Shown here: piece by piece, positions 60,990-64,000 of the stretch
How positions within the stretch are numbered: position 1 is the stretch's first letter
Layout of the letters: the number at the start of each line of letters is the position of its first letter
DNA from: Olleya sp. Bg11-27
GTDB lineage: Bacteria; Bacteroidota; Bacteroidia; Flavobacteriales; Flavobacteriaceae
Length of the DNA: 64,000 nt
Reading direction: 5' to 3'
NCBI RefSeq assembly: GCF_002831645.1
Contig: NZ_CP025117.1
Coordinates: 186,001 to 250,000, forward strand
Made by a program: the position numbers and the translations under genes
Notes under the pieces: generated by a model
The model's database searches: none
What the model was told of the DNA's origin: nothing
Seen by the model: only the letters and a program-made list of their open reading frames with translations

Positions 60990-62378
60990 ATGAAAAATAT
61001 AAAGTCTTACGTCCAAGAAAACAAGCAACGTTTTCTTGACGAATTAATAGAATTACTTAAGATTCCGTCAATAAGCGCAGACTCCGCCTATAAAGCAGAC
61101 ACCATAAACACTGCAGACGTTGTTGCAAAAAGCTTGAAAGATGCTGGATGTGATGTTGTAGAAATTTGCGAAACAGAAGGGTATCCAATTATTTACGCAC
61201 ATAAAATAATTGATAAAAACCTACCAACAGTACTAGTTTACGGTCATTACGACGTACAACCACCAGATCCATTAAATTTATGGACGTCTCCGCCATTCGA
61301 GCCCGTTATTAAAACAACAGACCTACATCCTGAAGGTGCTATTTTTGCGCGTGGTGCTTGTGATGACAAAGGGCAAATGTACATGCACGTAAAGGCAATG
61401 GAGTTTATGACTAAAAACGACACTTTACCTTGTAACGTCAAATTTATGATAGAAGGTGAAGAAGAAGTTGGAAGTGTTAACTTGGCTAAATTTGTAAAAC
61501 AAAACCAAGAGAAACTTTCCAATGATGTGATCCTAATTAGTGATACGGGTATGATCGCTCAAGACACACCATCAATCACCACAGGGTTACGTGGTTTAAG
61601 TTATGTTGAGGTAGAAGTTACAGGACCAAACAGAGACTTACACTCAGGTTTATATGGTGGTGCAGTAGCAAACCCTATAAACATATTAACCAAAATGATT
61701 GCCTCATTACATGATGATGACAACCATATTACTATTCCTGGTTTTTATGATAATGTCGAAGAATTATCTTTAGACGAGCGTGCACAAATGGCAAAAGCAC
61801 CATTTTCATTAGACAAATACAAAGCAGCTTTAGATATTGATGCTGTATACGGTGAAGCTGGTTATACAACTAACGAGCGTAACAGTATCAGACCAACACT
61901 AGACGTTAACGGTATTTGGGGTGGTTACACTGGCGAAGGTGCAAAAACAGTAATTGCAAGTCAAGCTTTTGCAAAAATCTCAATGCGTTTAGTACCAAAT
62001 CAAGATTGGGAGGCTATCACAACATTATTCAAAAACCATTTTGAAAGTATCGCACCAAATGGCGTTAAAGTAAAAGTAACACCGCATCACGGTGGACAAG
62101 GTTACGTAACACCAATTGACAGCGTAGGGTATCAGGCAGCCAGCAAGGCTTACCAAGAAACCTTTGGAAAAACACCAATACCACAACGTAGTGGAGGAAG
62201 TATTCCAATAGTTGCTTTATTCGAACAAGAATTAAAAAGCAAAACTATTTTAATGGGCTTTGGTTTAGACAGCGATGCAATCCACAGTCCAAACGAACAT
62301 TTTGGAGTATGGAACTACTTAAAAGGAATCGAAACTATTCCGTATTTTTACAAGTATTTTACAGAAATGTATAAATAA
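60990..62378 (+). CDS. M20-family metallopeptidase (dipeptidase)
   Basis: This cytoplasmic peptidase of 462 residues has the two-zinc motifs in order: VLVYGHYDVQPPDP (His86, Asp88), ARGACDDKGQM (Asp125), MIEGEEEVGS (Glu157-Glu158) and a late DAIHSPNEHFG His. The inserted dimerisation domain contains DLHSGLYGGAVANP and GLRGLSYVEVEVTG. Family members of this length act as dipeptidases that finish peptide breakdown in the cytoplasm. It is probably monocistronic, as a large hairpin repeat separates it from the next gene. Confidence 0.93.
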   Translation: MKNIKSYVQENKQRFLDELIELLKIPSISADSAYKADTINTADVVAKSLKDAGCDVVEICETEGYPIIYAHKIIDKNLPTVLVYGHYDVQPPDPLNLWTSPPFEPVIKTTDLHPEGAIFARGACDDKGQMYMHVKAMEFMTKNDTLPCNVKFMIEGEEEVGSVNLAKFVKQNQEKLSNDVILISDTGMIAQDTPSITTGLRGLSYVEVEVTGPNRDLHSGLYGGAVANPINILTKMIASLHDDDNHITIPGFYDNVEELSLDERAQMAKAPFSLDKYKAALDIDAVYGEAGYTTNERNSIRPTLDVNGIWGGYTGEGAKTVIASQAFAKISMRLVPNQDWEAITTLFKNHFESIAPNGVKVKVTPHHGGQGYVTPIDSVGYQAASKAYQETFGKTPIPQRSGGSIPIVALFEQELKSKTILMGFGLDSDAIHSPNEHFGVWNYLKGIETIPYFYKYFTEMYK

Positions 62379-62385
62379 TTATTAG

Positions 62386-62500
62386 GGTGTCTCCACCTTT
62401 TGCTTTTTAGTAGCAAAAGGTGGTCACGTCATCCGCTATATCTTTATTTTGCCATATATGGCAGCAAAATAAAGGATGCCACTACTACCGCTTACACAAA
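62386..62500. repeat. Structured intergenic repeat with two hairpins
   Basis: CCACCTTTTGCT (62393-62404) pairs with AGCAAAAGGTGG (62412-62423). CTTTATTTTGC (62442-62452) pairs with GCAAAATAAAG (62464-62474) around a CATATATG-type loop. Between and after them are GTCATCCGCTATAT and GGATGCCACTACTACCGC. The tail resembles the end of the element at 27107-27192, so the two appear to belong to one family. Confidence 0.65.
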
Positions 62501-62510
62501 ACCAATCAAG

Positions 62511-63374
62511 ATGAAAGACCAACATTTAAAGCGCGTTTTAGAACTCACCTTTGCCACACTACTCATTAGCACTTCTGGTAGTTTAGGACGCTACATAGAT
62601 ATGCCTGCTCCCGTTACCATTTGGTTTAGAAGTGGACTAGCGATGTTAATTCTTTTAGCTTACTGTAAGTATAAAAAAATAAAACTTAAAATTGAATCCA
62701 AAAAAGATTTAGGCGCTTTTGTGCTAAGCGCACTATTTATGGCTTCGCATTGGATAACCTATTTTATAGCCTTGCAGCTCTCAAGTGTTGCTATTGGTAT
62801 GCTAGCTTTATTTACCTATCCAATAATGACTGCTTTTTTAGAACCCTTGTTTTCCAAAACAAAATTCGATTACATGCATCTGTTGTTAGGTGCAATGGTC
62901 ATATTAGGGATTTATATCTTGTCACCAGAATTAGATTTTCAAAGTGATTCCGTAAAAGGGATTATGTTTGGTCTACTCTCGGCTTTCTGCTATGCACTAC
63001 GTATTTTAATCCTCAAACAATACGTTACTTCTTATCATGGAAGTAGTTTAATGTTTTTCCAACTATTAATTATTACTATTGTATTAGCACCAGCATTGTT
63101 TTTTCTAGAGACTACAAATATTACGACTCAGTTTCCATATGTTATCATTCTAGCAGTAGTAACTACAGCTATTGGACACACTTTATTTGTTCAAAGTCTG
63201 AATCATTTTAAAGTTAGTACCGCCAGTATTATTGGAAGTACACAACCTATTTTTGGAATTATAATCGCTTTTTTCTTTTTAAACGAAATCCCCAATTGGA
63301 ATACATTTTTTGGAGGTATGCTAATCCTATCTACAGTTGTAATAGAGAGTTTACGGTCTAGAAAAACTGCTTAA
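62511..63374 (+). CDS. EamA/DMT-superfamily transporter
   Basis: This membrane protein of 287 residues has ten predicted helices in two EamA repeats. The first contains APVTIWFRSGLAMLILLAYC and LQLSSVAIGMLALFTYPIMT. The second contains MFGLLSAFCYALRILILKQY and LNHFKVSTASIIGSTQPIFG. The start at 62511 was chosen because the longer frame from 62400 translates the repeat hairpins into an implausible polar leader. DMT carriers export or import small metabolites such as amino acids; the substrate is unknown. No operon partner is seen. Confidence 0.88.
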   Translation: MKDQHLKRVLELTFATLLISTSGSLGRYIDMPAPVTIWFRSGLAMLILLAYCKYKKIKLKIESKKDLGAFVLSALFMASHWITYFIALQLSSVAIGMLALFTYPIMTAFLEPLFSKTKFDYMHLLLGAMVILGIYILSPELDFQSDSVKGIMFGLLSAFCYALRILILKQYVTSYHGSSLMFFQLLIITIVLAPALFFLETTNITTQFPYVIILAVVTTAIGHTLFVQSLNHFKVSTASIIGSTQPIFGIIIAFFFLNEIPNWNTFFGGMLILSTVVIESLRSRKTA

Positions 63375-63377
63375 CGA

Positions 63378-64000
63378 TTATTCTTTAATTAACTTTTGAT
63401 TACTCTTTTGTCCATCAACTTCTAAAAGAACAAAATAAACACCATGACTTAACTCTGACAACTCCAGTTGAGTCGCTCTTTCTTTAAGCGTTTGTGTTAG
63501 TACTACTTGACCATTGATAGTAACAATACTTACTTCGGCTTGATCAAACGGAGTCAACTCAACCGTTAAAACACTTTTTACTGGATTTGGAAAGAATTTA
63601 AAATCACCCGTATTAAAACTTGAGATATTTAACGTATTTACAGAAAAACAAGAACTAACTTCCATACAACTCCCGTTAGTAATTTCGACTTTATAATTAC
63701 CATTTACCGTTGGAGAATAACTCTGGTTAGTAGCACCAAAAATAACTGTTTCTGTATCACAATCAATCCATTGATACGTTGCTAGAGTTTCATTTGCAAG
63801 CAATGTCCCTGCATTTTGAGTAATCCTATTATCAACAGCTACAAGGCCTCCTTTAGTCACCATATACCCCGTAATTAGCTTAGTCAGTTGTAGATAATAT
63901 GGAAAATTCAAAGTACTATAACGGTCGTTAGAACTGTGATAAAAAGGAGTTTCATCATTTGTTTCCCAAGATTCACCTACTAAAACAGCGCTATACCCTT
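63378..64000 (-). CDS. M28-type metallopeptidase with T9SS sorting domain, C-terminal part (runs off the right edge)
   Basis: The frame is open from 63378 through the window edge, so only the last 207 codons are seen. The upstream part reads VGESWETNDETPFYHSSNDR, YSTLNFPYYLQLTKLITGYM, which is the end of an M28 zinc aminopeptidase domain (the HSSND His is the late metal ligand). An Ig-like/PKD-type beta domain with ATYQWIDCDTETVIFGATNQ follows. A type A T9SS sorting domain ends the protein (FKFFPNPVKSVLTVEL, then KSNQKLIKE). It is therefore a secreted peptidase. A TTG or ATG start inside the window is not needed. Confidence 0.88.
   Translation of the reverse strand, partial: GYSAVLVGESWETNDETPFYHSSNDRYSTLNFPYYLQLTKLITGYMVTKGGLVAVDNRITQNAGTLLANETLATYQWIDCDTETVIFGATNQSYSPTVNGNYKVEITNGSCMEVSSCFSVNTLNISSFNTGDFKFFPNPVKSVLTVELTPFDQAEVSIVTINGQVVLTQTLKERATQLELSELSHGVYFVLLEVDGQKSNQKLIKE

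Noticed and set aside
62400-62510. DMT transporter start at 62400
   Set aside because: The added residues come from the hairpin repeat and have no membrane-helix or signal character.

Overview
This is an AT-rich chromosomal window from a member of the Bacteroidota, almost certainly a marine-type Flavobacteriaceae. The evidence is an alternative complex III (ActA/ActB), SusC/SusD-type outer-membrane uptake, type IX secretion (T9SS) C-terminal sorting domains, promoters of the form TTTG-N19-TAnnTTTG, and no encoded CCA on the tRNAs. I cannot fix the genus from the sequence alone.

Layout. 1-2.2 kb: actA and the start of actB (respiratory chain, minus strand). 2.4-2.8 kb: a secreted SPOR protein. 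2.8-7.5 kb: the rimP-nusA-infB translation/transcription operon, with a terminator-like hairpin in the short rimP leader. 7.6-16 kb: housekeeping and envelope genes (tandem UspA protein, tRNA-Gln, a large DUF2723 membrane protein with a polysaccharide deacetylase, a thioredoxin-fold protein lacking the redox cysteines, a metallophosphoesterase, a FucP-like sugar transporter). 16.1-18.9 kb: an operon of two unknown membrane proteins plus a LuxR-type two-component system. 19.2-23.9 kb: an unsecreted beta-propeller-like protein and a two-gene operon of an S74-chaperone/T9SS protein and a C10 cysteine protease. A 14-bp inverted-repeat motif lies upstream of all three transcription units in 16-24 kb, suggesting one small regulon.

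24.2-31.6 kb: polA, then a horizontally acquired island at its 3' end. The island holds a structured repeat, a small unknown ORF, a Nudix fragment fused to a degenerate copy of the polA 3' end, and a complete restriction-modification operon (HTH controller, C5-cytosine methyltransferase, GIY-YIG endonuclease). A second gene remnant lies on the other side, followed by a TspO-family membrane protein. 31.6-33.3 kb: a DUF559 (Vsr-like) nuclease gene sits inside an array of six ~141-bp units. The units have palindrome-containing inverted ends and a 173-174 bp period; they are the most unusual DNA in the window. A YgiQ radical SAM protein follows.

35.5-60.7 kb: a starch/maltodextrin utilization locus arranged around a LacI-type regulator with a perfect 16-bp operator. 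On the plus strand are SusC, SusD, a SusE-like starch-binding lipoprotein and a T9SS-secreted GH13 amylase. On the minus strand are an MFS disaccharide transporter, beta-phosphoglucomutase, GH65 maltose phosphorylase, three lipoprotein GH13 enzymes, a GH97 alpha-glucosidase and an unusual esterase-GH31 fusion. Together they would bind and cut alpha-glucan at the surface, import oligosaccharides, trim them in the periplasm, import maltose and split it phosphorolytically to glucose and beta-glucose-1-phosphate, which becomes glucose-6-phosphate. 60.8-64 kb: tRNA-Leu, an M20 dipeptidase, a DMT-family transporter and the 3' part of a T9SS-secreted M28 peptidase running off the window.
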